The notes beneath the pieces were generated by a model. That model searched no databases. It saw only the letters and a program-made list of their open reading frames with translations, and was not told the DNA's origin. Shown piece by piece: positions 13,701 through 26,054 of a stretch of 64,000 nt of DNA. Position 1 is the first letter of the stretch. Every line of letters starts with the position of its first letter. Made by a program: the position numbers and the translations under genes. This DNA is from Trichoplusia ni. Its lineage: Eukaryota; Arthropoda; Insecta; Lepidoptera; Noctuidae. The stretch is from positions 3,534,001 through 3,598,000 of the forward strand of contig NC_039493.1 of the NCBI RefSeq assembly GCF_003590095.1, written 5' to 3'.

Positions 13701-15722
13701 ATATTATGTTGTCAAGTTTTATAAGGTCTTGTAGACAAATAGAGAGCGTTTCAAAAGTGTAATCTGTCACAATAATCGTTCAAATGTGACGATTTATTTC
13801 CATAATTTCGTGAATGAAGTAACAGCTGTATTCGAACTCATTGCCTTGTAGAATGTAGACTAATTGAATATTTTGAATGTCTTGGGTAGTTCCCGTTCTT
13901 GCATCGTTTTAGTATGTCGCACTTTTACTTCAACGCGGTTTGATATTCATTTCTATAGTTTCATATCCTAAGGTAAGAACGGAACCCCATTCCTGGGATA
14001 CCGCTGTCTGTCACCAGTCTTAAGAACCGTGATTGCTACAAAGTTTGGTATTCTTCAATTGATTTGTTAAAGAACTCACAGAATCGCGAGTTCGACACCT
14101 AGTCGACGGGTATTTTATTAAATTGATTGATTGAAAACAATATCCTTCCACATCTAAGCACAGCCGGAATAATGTAGCCCATCAAATAAATTCCTAGTTT
14201 CACAGCGTCTGCGGTTAATCAATGATGTACCAAAAATCCCCGCATCCTGTTGCGGTTGCCCCGGCGCTCATGTTTAACTTGAGCCTGTGGTCCGGGGCAA
14301 CCGGGAACATGTGGGGGGGGGGGGCTGCGGTCACCTCTGTGAGGCCACCTGGTGATCTGTGACAAACTTTGAGGATTATGGGGATAGGATGGGTTTTAAT
14401 ATTTACGGATGTGTTGGTGTTGTCTGTTTGGGAGCATTATGAGGATTTGAGACAGTTATTTGTGTCTGTTATGATTAACTATGAGTGCTTATATCTATGT
14501 ACTTCGGTTTAGAAGCGTGTAAGATTGGATTGGTGAAGGGCAGATTCGATAGTACTTAATGCTCTATATGCGCATGTGTGCTGTAAAATTTAATAAACAT
14601 ACTGCCATTTATACGTGTGTCTAGTAATACTGAATTGGTATAAAAGTGAAACTGTGACCGGATATTAATGAAGACCATTAAGTTATCATACAGTCACACT
14701 ATTTATAGATAGCAGTGGAATTTAATGCAGCTGAAGTAAATGATAAATGAAAAATGTATAAATGAAAACTAGAAGCTTGCAATGATTTTCCAACAAATGT
14801 AAATAACCATTCACTTCTCAGCAACGTTTTCTTTCACAAAGTTGTAAATAAGTAATAAAGTTGACAAAATCGTTACACTCCATGACTCCATGAAATTCAA
14901 AATATGTCCGAATTAACTAAACATAAAACTCGCTGCAATTTCTCGAATACGACTTAAAACTCAAGTTGCTTTTAGAGTTGGGACATGTTATAATCGATAT
15001 AATTTCATCGACTATTTTTATCGTACCTATAACAGAGTGAGGAATTTAGGATTTGGGATGTTGTATTAGAATATCAAAGTACCTTGAAAAAATATTCGAG
15101 AATATTAGATTTGTAAAAATCCAGCTGATAAAGGTTGATCCTATTTTTTTGCCAAAAGAAACACGTGTCCTTTCTCACCTTCGTTATTCTTCGACACAAC
15201 AACCCTTTCCCACTTAGTTTGAATAAATAAACGAGGAGTCGATATCTGTATCGCCCGTATCTCGGCTCTATAACTCGGATTTGGCGGGATCCGGGTTTCT
15301 GGCGAATTTAAACAATTGTGCGCCGCCTTTGTGAGACGGCCAAGTTTTTGAGTTATATCCTGATTCCTGGCTGCTCATACCCTTTTTGGTGTACAGCTTT
15401 ATTTTATTAGGCATTTGGTTTAACAGATATATGTTTCGAGATAGCGTTTTACTTTGATTTTTGAAATCTTAATAGGATTATTGATACACTGCTTTACGTG
15501 TTTGAATAATGCAGATAAACTTTAAAGTGATAGCATTTTAAGAAAAAAATCACGTTCATATTAGAGGCCTTATGAAGGTTTTAATTTTGGCACAGATATT
15601 TATAAGTCTTAGACTTACTTAAATTGAATTCATCAAATGTATAAACCCAGAGGTTTTCATTACTTACATCCAATTTAATCATTCATTCTAAATTACTAAA
15701 AGACAATTCTCTTTTTTTTCAG
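7786..15722 (+). other. Dys: Dystrophin intron, 7.9 kb
   Basis: The intron begins GTTAGT and ends with a long pyrimidine tract and CAG. It is AT-rich and I find no coding segment in it. A moderately GC-rich island sits at 8770-8890 and includes TTACGTCACT, and another at 10560-10680. A possible tRNA-type SINE lies near 12200-12260, and a run of twelve G lies near 14313-14324. The palindrome CACCACGTGGTG occurs near 10102. The remainder shows nothing I can name. Confidence 0.85.
12195..12262 (-). mobile_element. Possible tRNA-derived SINE fragment
   Basis: On the minus strand the sequence reads GGTTCGATTCCCCGTCGGG, which matches the RNA polymerase III B box and T-arm of a tRNA. No convincing A box or cloverleaf accompanies it, so a SINE remnant is more likely than a tRNA gene. 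The boundaries are approximate. Confidence 0.35.
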
Positions 15723-15867
15723 AAACCGTTTGGAGAGCAACGCGGAGCACTGGTCAGCTTTACTGCTGTCGCTTCGAGAACTTACCGAGTGGGTCATCCG
15801 CAAGGAGACGGAACTGAACGCGCTCGCCCCGCCCAAAGGCGACCTGCCCGCCCTGCTGAAACAACAG
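15723..15867 (+). CDS. Dys: Dystrophin exon 2 of 4 in window (spectrin-type repeat)
   Basis: This exon continues the dystrophin rod. It follows a strong pyrimidine tract ending TTTTTTTTCAG and is followed by GTATGAG at 15868. Its first base completes an arginine codon begun by AG at the end of the previous exon; it then reads 48 codons and ends in phase 0. The peptide begins NRLESNAEHWSALLLSL and contains RELTEWVIRKETEL. The tryptophan in EHW and the one in EW fit the conserved helix-A positions of a spectrin repeat; the human counterpart reads SSDQWKRLHLSLQELLVWL. The exon supplies the start of the second spectrin repeat in this window. Third positions are GC-rich. Confidence 0.93.
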
Positions 15868-18150
15868 GTATGAGGAAACAGACTGTTGACATGTTATTAT
15901 GAGTCATTCAATGAGGATAATACTAAAAATACGGTCATCATGTCTATTCCAATGTGTGTGACGTGCCACGGGTAGGACAAGCTTCCGTAAGACTGGATCT
16001 TATCCCTGATTCTATCTTAGAATTCTAGTTCTAAGCTTAAGTCAAGTATTGGATCATTTCATCCTTTTTCAAAAATTGATTATCATAAAATAATAATTTT
16101 CGGAAGCGCTCGGTAACTTTCAGTTGTCGGCTAGGCTCACGTATAACGTGTTCTATAAGTTAGTATTATGAACTGAAACATTATGCTAGAACTATACACA
16201 GTTCTCAGTCACACATATAAAACTGTGCATAAAACAGCCACCCAATAGATACAGGCTGTTCTGACGCCCGCCGAAGCGCTAAACGACGCCATTTCGGTCA
16301 CAGTTGCACCACAAAATGGTGGACCAAGCAATTCCACCGAGAGTAATTGTTTGGAACATCGAAACTTGCTCCAAATTGCTTTAAGAGCACCATTCGTATT
16401 AATAGAAATTGTTGTCAATGTGTGGGATGGAATGCTAGATAAAACCCATTCAGAATTGTTGTTCAAAATTTCATTTTTCAATTACCTTTGCTTTGCGACG
16501 CTACCCCCGAATCTAAAATAGTACCCACGGCGTCAGCAACCTCCATACAAAATAATATAATATTAAATAGTCTAGTAATACATTTCTGAACATGTATATA
16601 TCATACACAAACCTTTGCCTTCATAATATCTCATTAAAAGCTGTTTTATTCATTCACATCAACCTAATTAAACCATCTTTAAGAAACTTTACGTCACTTC
16701 AAGCAGACAAATAAACACATACAATTCCTTTAATAAATCAGTATCTATATATTAATATCAAAACCAATATCCAATTAAAATGATCACCAAATAACGTTAA
16801 CCTAAATGAACGTAACTCAACGTTTAGTGTAACTTGACGGGTGTCAATAATTAGACCGCACTAATCCGCGGATCGCGTCGAACAAATCAACCGCTCTGTG
16901 ACGAGGTGACGCTTATGCCAATAAATACATCAGTATAGAAAGCTCAATATATCTACGAAATATTGTGGACTTGAATAATTAATAAATCATTTTTAAATGA
17001 TGTAACGGTTTACTCAAGCGTATTTATCGGGGTAGCCCGACTAGTTTCGGACCTAACCGGAGTCCTTAATCATGAGCAGACGCGGCGGGATCGCGAGTCG
17101 AACTGATCGGAGTCGAGCGATCCCGCCGCGTCGCAACTGTCGTGAGAATGATTCATTATTAAATATAATAAATATAATGAAACATTCTCACGACAGTTAC
17201 TATCAAAATAATCATTTTAATATCAAAAACATGTAACCGACTTTAAACAAAAAGCTACTGAGCCAAATTTCACGAAATGATGGACCGAGATGACAGCAAT
17301 TTCACGTTAAATGAAAAAAAAACAATAAAATGGGTTCATCCAGTCCGAAGGTAACAATTTAAAAAATCCAACGAATTGAAAACGTCCTCTTTCTTGAAGA
17401 CGTTTGAAAAAGATAGGAATTATTGGCTAGTTTAATGTGTTCACATCACCATTGTCTTTTTGTTGTGTCATTTAGTGCTTTTCTGTTTAAATCCCGGACT
17501 TATTAAACATTCTTTTATGTCTTCTTCGGGTCACTTGTTAGTTTTACTTCCTCTGTCTCCATCCACACTTACACAATTTGCATAAGACTTGACTTACCGA
17601 CTTATGTTACTCTCAATTGAATTTCTTACCAGACTATTGAAAATGTATTTGAAAATAAATGCAAGTGGAACTTCTGGTTCCTCTATCAAATAATAAAACA
17701 GCCACAAAATGGCGGATTTAGTGGCGGGAATGTGTGGAATGTTAACAAGCGTTTAAGGGTACTGTAATCGGTGCTAATCGAATTTTGTGGGTAATGTACA
17801 ATATAGGAACGTAGTTTTGTATGTACCTGGCACTTATGTATTATTAGATTTACCTGTGCCTTCGATGTAGATTGTATTAATGGTTATATTTAGGAAGAGT
17901 TAAAAGAAAACTTTGAATAAGTAATGTGAGGACGAAGATTTTTGGAAAATAACAATTATGTAGATTAGACCTTTTTCTGATCTTCTGGCCCATCTAAAAC
18001 TTTGTGAACTTGCATATTTGCTAACTATTCTCGTTAGTAAGGACAACAATTGATCAACCATCATCATCATCATCCACTATCTACTTTATTTGACTGCTTT
18101 CTATTCTTTAATTTTGGTCAACCACCTATAACCGTGATCCTCTTTTCCAG
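15868..18150 (+). other. Dys: Dystrophin intron, 2.3 kb
   Basis: The intron begins GTATGAG and ends TCTTTTCCAG. A repeat-like segment near 16150-16500 gives a 90-codon minus-strand frame that I do not believe is a gene. The element with two palindromes lies at 17003-17198. A CATCATCATCATCATCC microsatellite, of the sort often left by LINE tails, is near 18060. No other coding segment is visible. Confidence 0.85.
17003..17198. repeat. Interspersed element carrying two adjacent perfect palindromes
   Basis: The segment opens TAACGGTTTACTCAAGCG and shares its first ~80 bp with a diverged copy at 31611-31692. Two inverted repeats follow. The first has GACGCGGCGGGATCGC at 17079-17094 and its exact complement at 17117-17132. 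The second has AACTGTCGTGAGAATG at 17135-17150 and its exact complement at 17183-17198, with a further 8 bp of pairing inside after one mismatch. It looks like a non-autonomous mobile element, but I cannot assign a family. Confidence 0.6.
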
Positions 18151-18274
18151 GATGACCACCGCGCTTTCAGAAGACAGCTGGAAGACAAGCGTCCAGTCGT
18201 CGAGAGCAACCTCCTGAGCGGTCGCCAATACATCGCGAATGAACCACCTCTCTCGGACACGAGCGATACCGAAG
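18151..18274 (+). CDS. Dys: Dystrophin exon 3 of 4 in window (spectrin-type repeat)
   Basis: This exon runs from the acceptor TCTTTTCCAG to the donor GTTAGT at 18275. It opens in phase 0, encodes 41 codons and leaves one G for the next exon. The peptide contains DHRAFRRQLEDKRPVV, which aligns to human VHRAFKRELKTKEPVI in helix B of the distal rod repeat, so the order of exons matches dystrophin. It ends in an acidic, serine-rich stretch, EPPLSDTSDTE, that forms a loop region longer in polar residues than the helices. GC-rich third positions support coding. Confidence 0.93.
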
Positions 18275-21200
18275 GTTAGTAGCAACATCTGTTGGTGGAG
18301 CTGTGAACTTGAGTTTGTAGTTCGTATTTGTTTTAAAAGATGGCGCTGTTGTCAGTCGTCGTTTTTAGTGAGCAGGTTTTTTGCATGTTTCGAATAGATT
18401 AGGATCATATCCTATTTTATGAAAAGAAATTCATTAATTATCTGTATTTACTTATTTATTGAAATACATAATATGTTTTTTTTTTTCATTTAACGTTAAT
18501 CAGTAAAGACAATAATTTGTTTTATTTACATTCAGTTACTCGCAATCTGGTAATAGAGAGATTTTTTTAAATAAAAATACCCAAACACAACTTTATTACG
18601 AAAATGTTTTGCACATTTAACTGGAAAACCAAACAAAGCCCGTGTGACCAACTAACTCGTTTCCCTTAAAAACTACGATTAGAATGGAAATGAAAAACAT
18701 GGAATGGATTCCGCTCCGTGCGCCGCTCTACCAAATACAAATTCCACCTGCCGTATACACAACATCAATATTCAAAAATCTACAACTCGAAATAGGTCAA
18801 CAGAGGAACTAGTTTCAGGATATTCCTACTTAACTAGCGGACTATTAAACATGATGAATAAAACAGTCAAGTGATAGTCGGACTCACGATACAGAGTGTT
18901 CCGTTCAAATTAGGCTAAAGATTTGATTTGATTTGATAAACAAATCGTTTAGATGATAAATACGTTTGTAAGTTTCAGTAAAGGAGTCTAAAATAGGTAC
19001 TCTATTCTTTGCGAACTCAGCAAGTCTTTAACTCTGAAGTCCCACTCCTATAATTATAAATAACATTTTATTAATACACGTTAAAGGTACTAAATCTGTA
19101 ACTACGATCATACCAATCCCCGTAGGAAAAGAAGAACAAGAGACCAAAATAAAATCCACAAGAACAAAGCAGAAAAACGCAAAGAAACAGCTCCATTGAC
19201 AAACAACTACCTTCGTCATTGCATATCTCATTTCCATTGTCAGCAACACTCCTGTAGATATAGATAATGCGTCTGAAATCTGTCCGAGTGTACGTCAAAG
19301 CGCATTGTTCCGCACTAGCGCCGGTTCACACCTTGATTGCCGCCTGACACCGCCTGCTATTTGCATATTTGATGCCCGACGTTATTGAGACGCTGCCCAT
19401 TCAGCTTCGCCAACTGTGTTTGAATATGAATTTAATTTAGATTTAACTTTATACATGGATAGGAGTTGTTCCAGGCTTTCAATTTTCGGATATAATTGAA
19501 ATAGTGGACGCATATCTAGAATCTCAAATGGTGTAATTCAAAAATCGTGTAAGCCAACAAAAAGCTAAAAGCAAAACAATAAACAAGGAACAACAATGCA
19601 GTACAACGAAAATTCTAACACCAAAACGCCGTATCACAAAAGCGCAGCTCAACAAAGCAGTGAACAAGTGAATGAATGAACGAGTGAACGCAATTAGAAG
19701 CGTACCGGCCGCGCTAATTGCAAATTCCGTGCGGAGCGGCTCAATCAATATAGTTTGCATTCACAAGGTGATAGCAATCGGCTAGCGGCAATCAATCGGC
19801 AGCTGCAGTGATTGATTGCGCCCGACGATTATGTTTTTAAGCGGTCAGCGATGGAGGGTTAAGTGCGCTTTGATGATTATTCAATGTTTTGTGGCCTCGT
19901 GTGGATGTCCGATGGATTAATGTGTGATTTGCTGGAATACGAAATCGATATGAATTAATTTATAACGCATTAGTCATATATCAAGAAAAACTAACTAAAT
20001 CTAAACATATGCATCCCTTGCAGTGTCATAGTCATTTAACTTGAAAAATCAATGATACCATAAAAATCATAATGAATGAGAACAAGAACCAGAACAAAAT
20101 AACTATCGAAAATTACGTTGTAATAAATATAATGAGGGCAGATAAGGTGTATCATAACCATAACAATGAACTAATAATACACGTCTACAGGTTGTCAAAA
20201 ACAAATCACACAAACATTAATTAATATCATCACTATTACCACCCCGAAGGCAAATTGGCAACTCAAAATGTAAATTAGCAGCCGATACAACACGTCACTC
20301 AAGTTCGCAAGCTAAATGCCAGTTTACCGGCATTATAATTGGCAAGCTGGCAAGTGCTGAGCTTACGTCCATGCGATAGCTGCCAGTTGCCAGTCTTGAG
20401 AGATGAACGAAGGATTAAATGCCTGTCGGTCTTGCTGTTTCGGGGAGGATGCCTCTGTTTTCCTAAATTGACTGGCACTTGCCAAATACTGTCGTATGTT
20501 TTAGCTAATTGGCTCTCTTTGTCAAACCTGAACTGTTATGTGAAATTTCAGGCGTGAATGTTCTATGAAGAATTACTGTAAGAAGCATTAAATACATCAT
20601 AATTTACTCCAAAACGGTTAATACTAAAGATAAATCTAACACGTAATAACAGTTATTTCCCATTGAAAGCGATATCATAAATAACACAGCTAGAAATCAA
20701 ACTTATATCTATAAAGTATCCGGGCGTTCGTAGCCGTCCGTTACGGCCATTGGTTAACTCGTAAATTTGAAAACAGGACCTCCCGGGGAGCCAATGAGGA
20801 ACGATTTGGACATCGACGTTTGACCAATTCCATCATTTTTATCGAAGAATTAAAGACGAGAGGTTGTTTTATTTGCTGCTAATGGACTGCGAATTATATT
20901 TTCATTTTGAAGGATCGAGTTCATTGGACTTGGGAATTTGTTGATTGGTATTTTTTAGCATTCATGTTTTGATTTGGGTCGGGAAGGAATTTTGATAAGC
21001 GAAAGTAATGAAAAGTTTGCCATAATAGCAATTAACAGTTCTACACAAATTCAACCATCAACCTAACAACTCTCTCGGTTTAGTGCTAAACATTGATCTG
21101 TTCAATGTTGCACAATCCAACATAAGTAATACATCCCAATATTCATTTTAGCTACCTAAAATTTCCGACCCACTTCATTATTTTCTAATCTGACTTACGG

Positions 21201-21600
21201 GCAAAAATTCTTCCCCATCCGTACTGAAAAATTCAAACATTCCACATCCATGTACTGTATTCAATATTTCAGGATTACATTCCCCCAAATCCGTTCCCAA
21301 AAATTCCTCGCGAAAGCCGCATCAGCCAAAAATGTAGGAAACTAGTGACAGGAAAAAAGTCGGATAAATTCGTAAGTCGATTGGCGTGGCCGCATCTACC
21401 GGAGCTGAGTGCTTCTGAAGCCCTGTTTCGATGACAAATACTTTTCGTGCCTAGTTATATATTATGTTGTGTTGTTGTAAGGGTATTTTGTTTGAAGGTA
21501 AATATTGGATGGTGTCTTTAAGATTCGGGAATTTTACGGCTATGCAGGCTGAATGTTTTGTAGGTATAAATATGTGCTGTTTGTTTTTAAAGTTTTGTTA

Positions 21601-21648
21601 ATAAATTTCAGGCTTATGATTGGCTTAAATCATAAGCCTGAAATTTAT
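21601..21648. repeat. Perfect inverted repeat, 19-bp arms, 10-nt loop
   Basis: ATAAATTTCAGGCTTATGA at 21601-21619 is exactly complementary to 21630-21648 around the loop TTGGCTTAAA. Outside this, TTTTGTTA upstream pairs loosely with TAACAAAC downstream after a short bulge, so the foldback may be longer. It lies in an intron. Confidence 0.8.
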
Positions 21649-22986
21649 CTTTTAACAAACAAACTATGTTTAAAAGCTTCAAAAAAAGATCATCTATTTC
21701 TGCAACTAAAATCTAGACGTCGTCTGGGAGAACCTTCAGCTTTAAATTTCATAGTTTCATAAAACAGAACTACGCAATTTTATATTGAAATGCGATGCTA
21801 ACTAAATTACTGAACCGTTATAAGAGAAAAATGTTGCAAGATGAGAAAAAAAATGAAAATATTCGGTCGAAAGCTCCGCGGACGACGAGTGCCTCGTTTG
21901 AATCCGTGCGCTAGTGACAAAGCGAGTGGACTTGAAAGCCTACTGGTTTCATAAAAATATTCCTGCTGTTTGCGGCTTGTTTTTATGAGAGGCTTTAATG
22001 TATTTACAGGTTAGGAGGTCATGTATGGACAGTGGACGTGCTTCTGAATTAATTTGACAGAAATAAATAAAAAATATATTTTTGAGAGCTTTTTGCTGGA
22101 TCAGCAATTTACTTTAGATTTGATACAAACGAGGACAATGTAGAAATAACTGCATTTCAAATGGGGTGAAACATTCAGGCTTAACAAAATAGAACTCAAA
22201 ACAATTTGGTTAATATATCACTAACTAATAGAAGTGCTTAACGTAATAAAGCTATCAAAGCAGACTACCAAAATCTTGAAATGTTTCAACTCTACGATCT
22301 ACAGTACAACAACAATCTCGTATAAACTGGTCAAAAATTCCTATTGGCTGAAATTTCAGGCGCAAACTATGCCAGTGCAATTTCTCAAGTGAATGTTGAG
22401 GAACTCACGATGTGGAAATAACGATGTAATTATTAAATTCCCACCCCTTTTTCGCCGCGGCTCCGCTTGACTCTCACGCTCTAGATATTGAGGGCTCGGA
22501 GTGCGGCCTTCGAGCATTCGCGACTCACAAGTGACGCTGACATGTTTATTTTGGATTTTTAAATTAAATTGCTCTGGTAATGCTGGTTGGAATGTTTTTT
22601 TGTGAAGATGGTGGTGGTTTTGGGGAAAGTTAGATTTTATTTTGAGTACTTTTCGAAATTCTTGAGTAGAAAGGTACTTATAAACATAAGGTAGATACTA
22701 TAGACAGATAGAGTTGAAAGCAAGTGGCAAAAATGGGATGACGTCGTAATCTTACTCCTTTCCATTTACTACTTTAGTTTCAAGATCTGCATATGACAAA
22801 CGGTGACACATCCATAAATCATCCGAAGCCTACCAAATGATCATTATCAATAGAAAAGCATCCTCTTTTTCGAATTGTTCATAAACAAGAACACTGATTA
22901 CTTCTTACAATTTATTTATGTAGAAGCACCCGACCAAATTTATTTATTTCAACCAGAAATAATTCTCATCATTTCCATCTTTGGTC

Positions 22987-22992
22987 CAGCAG
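22987..22992 (+). promoter_or_regulatory. Dys: Tandem NAGNAG splice acceptor
   Basis: The acceptor reads CAGCAG. Use of the second AG starts the exon at 22993 and gives glutamate-glycine at the junction; use of the first AG starts it at 22990 and inserts one alanine. Both keep the reading frame. Confidence 0.7.
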
Positions 22993-23156
22993 GTCGCGAC
23001 AACGAAGGTGACTCCCGAGGCTACCGGTCCGCGGAGGAGCAGGCGCGAGAGCTGGCCCGCTCCATCCGCCGCGAGGTCGCCAAGCTGGCTGACAAGTGGA
23101 ACACGCTGGTAGACCGCAGCGACGCCTGGGGACGGTGCCTTGATGACGCTGTGCAG
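22993..23156 (+). CDS. Dys: Dystrophin exon 4 of 4 in window (spectrin-type repeat)
   Basis: The first two bases complete a glycine codon started by the previous exon, then 54 codons follow and the exon ends in phase 0 at the strong donor CAG/GTAAGG. The peptide contains EEQARELARSIRREVAKL and WNTLVDRSDAWGRCLDDAV. This aligns to the human segment with EERAQNVTRLLRKQAEEV and WEKLNLHSADWQRKIDETL, that is, helix C of one distal rod repeat and the start of the next. Both conserved tryptophans are present. The sequence that should follow, the last rod repeat and WW domain, is not found in the window, so the next dystrophin exon should lie beyond 64000 unless it is too short or divergent to see. 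Confidence 0.93.
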
Positions 23157-23870
23157 GTAAGGATTTGTGAAGATTACCTTCAAATTCTGAATGAAAAGGT
23201 CTTGTTTTTTTTTAAAGAGGCGTTTTCCAGGCGCTTCCAAAACGTTACAGTGGGTAATGACTCTAGGTGCACGGATCTCGATTAAGGTCTAGAACGCTTT
23301 AACTATACCTTACCTCAGATATTGAGCAGTTCTCTTAAATTTAGTAATTTTAAATGGATAGGATAATGGGAGCTTTAAAAAGCAGTTTGAAATACAAATC
23401 ATTTGCTGTTGCATGTGGCAGCAATCCACTCGCCTTATTTTCTGCTCACGCCCTCTAAATTTTTTAGTTGACAACTCTATTCAAGTCGATAGCTTTTAAG
23501 CCCGAAACAAAACACAGATGGCGTTACTCAACGCTTTTATCTCGTTTCAAAGACTTCACACAAAGCCGTCTAGCGGATGTCCGGAGTAAAACACAATATT
23601 GTGATGATTCTATGAATTAGCTGTACAGCATAATCAAAACGCTGACTCATGAAACATTTAGGGAGGTCAATGAACTCGATTATTCTGTGAATTGAAGTTT
23701 AAACACACACATAGGTACTTCGATATTCTCATATAAGTAAATTAGGAATCGTAAAATTAGTGTCGTTATTATAACTGTATTGTAAAAAGCAAGAGAACAT
23801 ACAGTAATGAGAAGTATTATTTTTTACACGACAAGAGATACTTTACATTTGCTATATCGTTAAAATAGCT

Positions 23871-24010
23871 GTTGCCCGCGACTTCGTCCGCGTGGTTAGA
23901 AGATATAAGTTATGATTTATACCTTTAGCTTTATATATTAGTATAGATTAAAAATTCGCATACATTTTGGATTCCCTTTATAAACCTTGCATGATAAACA
24001 TACATACAAA
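23871..24010 (+). mobile_element. LINE tail fragment
   Basis: GTTGCCCGCGACTTCGTCCG is a signature of a very common lepidopteran LINE-derived repeat; related copies begin at 41546 and, in more decayed form, 61371. The right edge is approximate. Confidence 0.6.
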
Positions 24011-24600
24011 CATATTTCTAGAGATTAATATCCTAAACCGGGCTTCTAATAACATATTACGACACTGCACGTCACTCTGATTGCCCCATAACTTCACTCA
24101 CATGCACACCGCCAAGCAGAATTACCATGAATGACATTTGTGTCCTAAATCTGTGCGGTGTAGCAATAAAGTAGGAAGTGATACAATGGAAGTTAATGCT
24201 CGCCTCCCGGCGCCGCTCACGCCTCGCCCTGAATAGCCGCGACTCAATCAACTAGCTAACAGAGATGTGTGGCACTGGAAGTGCTTGGGTTTGGTACTAG
24301 AGGTCTCTGAATTTGTTATTTTGAATTAAAGATTTGTTGTAAAGAGAAGATTGTCGTAATAGTGTATTGAGAATATGATCCAGGTGCAGTTGAATAGAAA
24401 AATAATGCTGGAAATGGTGAGGGACTTTGTTTACGCACTATCAATGTTTATTTATTGAAAATATACAATATCGGTTAAAGTTAAATTTCTTATATCACAA
24501 GCAAATATTTATGCTTCAACATTATTATTCCTCTGACAAACTATCCTTTGAACGGTTTTAATTTCGTCTACTTCAAGATCAAATACTCCCCAAACCGCAC

Positions 24601-24909
24601 TCAGCATTGAATCAAGAGTACGCTTCGTATCGCTTCCAGTATGCACTGATGTGCGTCACAAGGCGCGCCTACTGCGTTAATTGTCGTCAATAGTGTCAGG
24701 ATTCGCTTCACAATGATCTGATAGTGTTGGTATGTCGGTATGTCTGATCGAATGCGACACTCCACTCCCTGTCTCTTCGTTAATTTTGGTTCAAGTATTT
24801 CCGTCTGGCGCCAATATGGCACAAATATTTGATCCAACCTGATGATTATCCACGGTTTTATTTCAGAATGTAAAATCTGTGTGGCTACCGTTTTAAGGAA
24901 ATGCAACAT
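24601..24909 (-). pseudogene. Non-LTR retrotransposon reverse-transcriptase fragment
   Basis: This minus-strand frame of 102 codons contains VKRILTLLTTINAVGAPC and ILEAIRSVLL. These line up with the region after the catalytic motif of R1/Jockey-type reverse transcriptases, where the intact LINE at 43882-45074 has SRLLPNLGGPGASCRRLF and GVIRSMALYGAPVW. The fragment has no catalytic YADD motif and is cut off on both sides, so it is a dead remnant. The match is by eye and could be wrong. Confidence 0.4.
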
Positions 24910-26054
24910 AAAATTAATTCGAAGTTCCGATTATGATAATATTGTCCAGTAATTATCCCACTTCATGAAAAAGACTGCTTTATCTCTTACGATGATTCGT
25001 TCCCAATTTTTGTTTGGGTATTTCTGCTTATTGGGCTTTTCTGCAGCTGTTTCTCCTCCCATCGATTGCCAGTAGTTTTAAATAAAAAAAACTCGCATAA
25101 CAACCGCTCAGATAACACACAGTCAAAAATAATCTTCAAGAACTTAAACACGGTTACAAACATGATCCTGAAAGCATACCTACATAATATCAGCTTCCAA
25201 ATTCCAAAGCTCATTTATGTCAACCATTACAATGTACACATTACTATGACAACTTACTCTCATGTCAGTAGCTCGTACTCTCGGTGCACTATGGCTGCAG
25301 GCAGTCGGTTGAACGGCAGCGCGCGTCACAGCCGCTGCGCTCACACAAAAGCTTGCAGATCGACTCGCATAGGGTTGCCAAGTCACCGAACCTTGTAGTC
25401 GGACAGACCTGCCTGTTTGGTTCGGACATTTAGCGAAGAAATATTAAAAAATAGAACACATGCAACTAATCTTACAGAAAATAAATCCTTATGCGATAGT
25501 CTAGACAACCAAACTAAGAAACTACGTATATCTGAACCTGAACTAAGTTATGAAGTAACACACTATAACTATGAATACCTATTATTTTAAATTACTCTTC
25601 TATACATGGTAACATAATAACTTTAAAAAGCCGGAGACCCTACATTATTGAAGGTTTTGAGTATTCAAAAAATTGTTTGTAAAGTCAATCTAGCAGTTAT
25701 TACCATAAAGCTTATAAGATTGTAATGAAATACAAATAAAATCGAATGCTTGTCAGTCTTACAAAATTCACACAACATCAAAAAGCCTAATTGTATACCA
25801 TATTTATACTTCTGCGTGGCAGCCCTAGACCCGCGTCGCGTGCTTACTGACACATTGTTCGCCCTGCTTACTGCCTATGGCAATTATAGAAAGACTGTGA
25901 TTTATCATTTCTGGCTAGGATTACGTTAAGTCAAGTAAAAGATAATACGGATTATATTATATGGTTACTCTCGCCTATAGACTTAATTTTAGCTAGTTAT
26001 AATAGTCGATATCTCTTTACTACTAGGAAGGTTACTAGGAAAACCTTTGGATAA

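Larger units (their letters stand above)
18275..22992 (+). other. Dys: Dystrophin intron, 4.7 kb
   Basis: The intron begins GTTAGT and ends GGTCCAGCAG, a tandem acceptor. Moderately GC-rich islands lie near 19310-19400, 19690-19850 and 20290-20490; the last has several TGGCA/TGCCA motifs. A perfect hairpin lies at 21601-21648. No additional dystrophin-like exon is visible, and the antisense frames near 19028-19298 and 19524-19760 are low-complexity. Confidence 0.85.

Noticed and set aside
14313..14324. Poly-G run
   Set aside because: Simple homopolymer, common in insect introns; no G-quadruplex pattern of spaced G-runs accompanies it.
16209..16481. Minus-strand 90-codon frame
   Set aside because: It looks like part of an interspersed repeat, with no recognisable domain or coding bias.
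19028..19298. Two overlapping minus-strand frames rich in cysteine and phenylalanine
   Set aside because: Low-complexity translations of AT-rich intron in two frames at once; neither shows coding bias.
22944..23240. Minus-strand 98-codon frame over the fourth dystrophin exon
   Set aside because: It is the antisense shadow of the exon; the plus strand has splice sites and homology.
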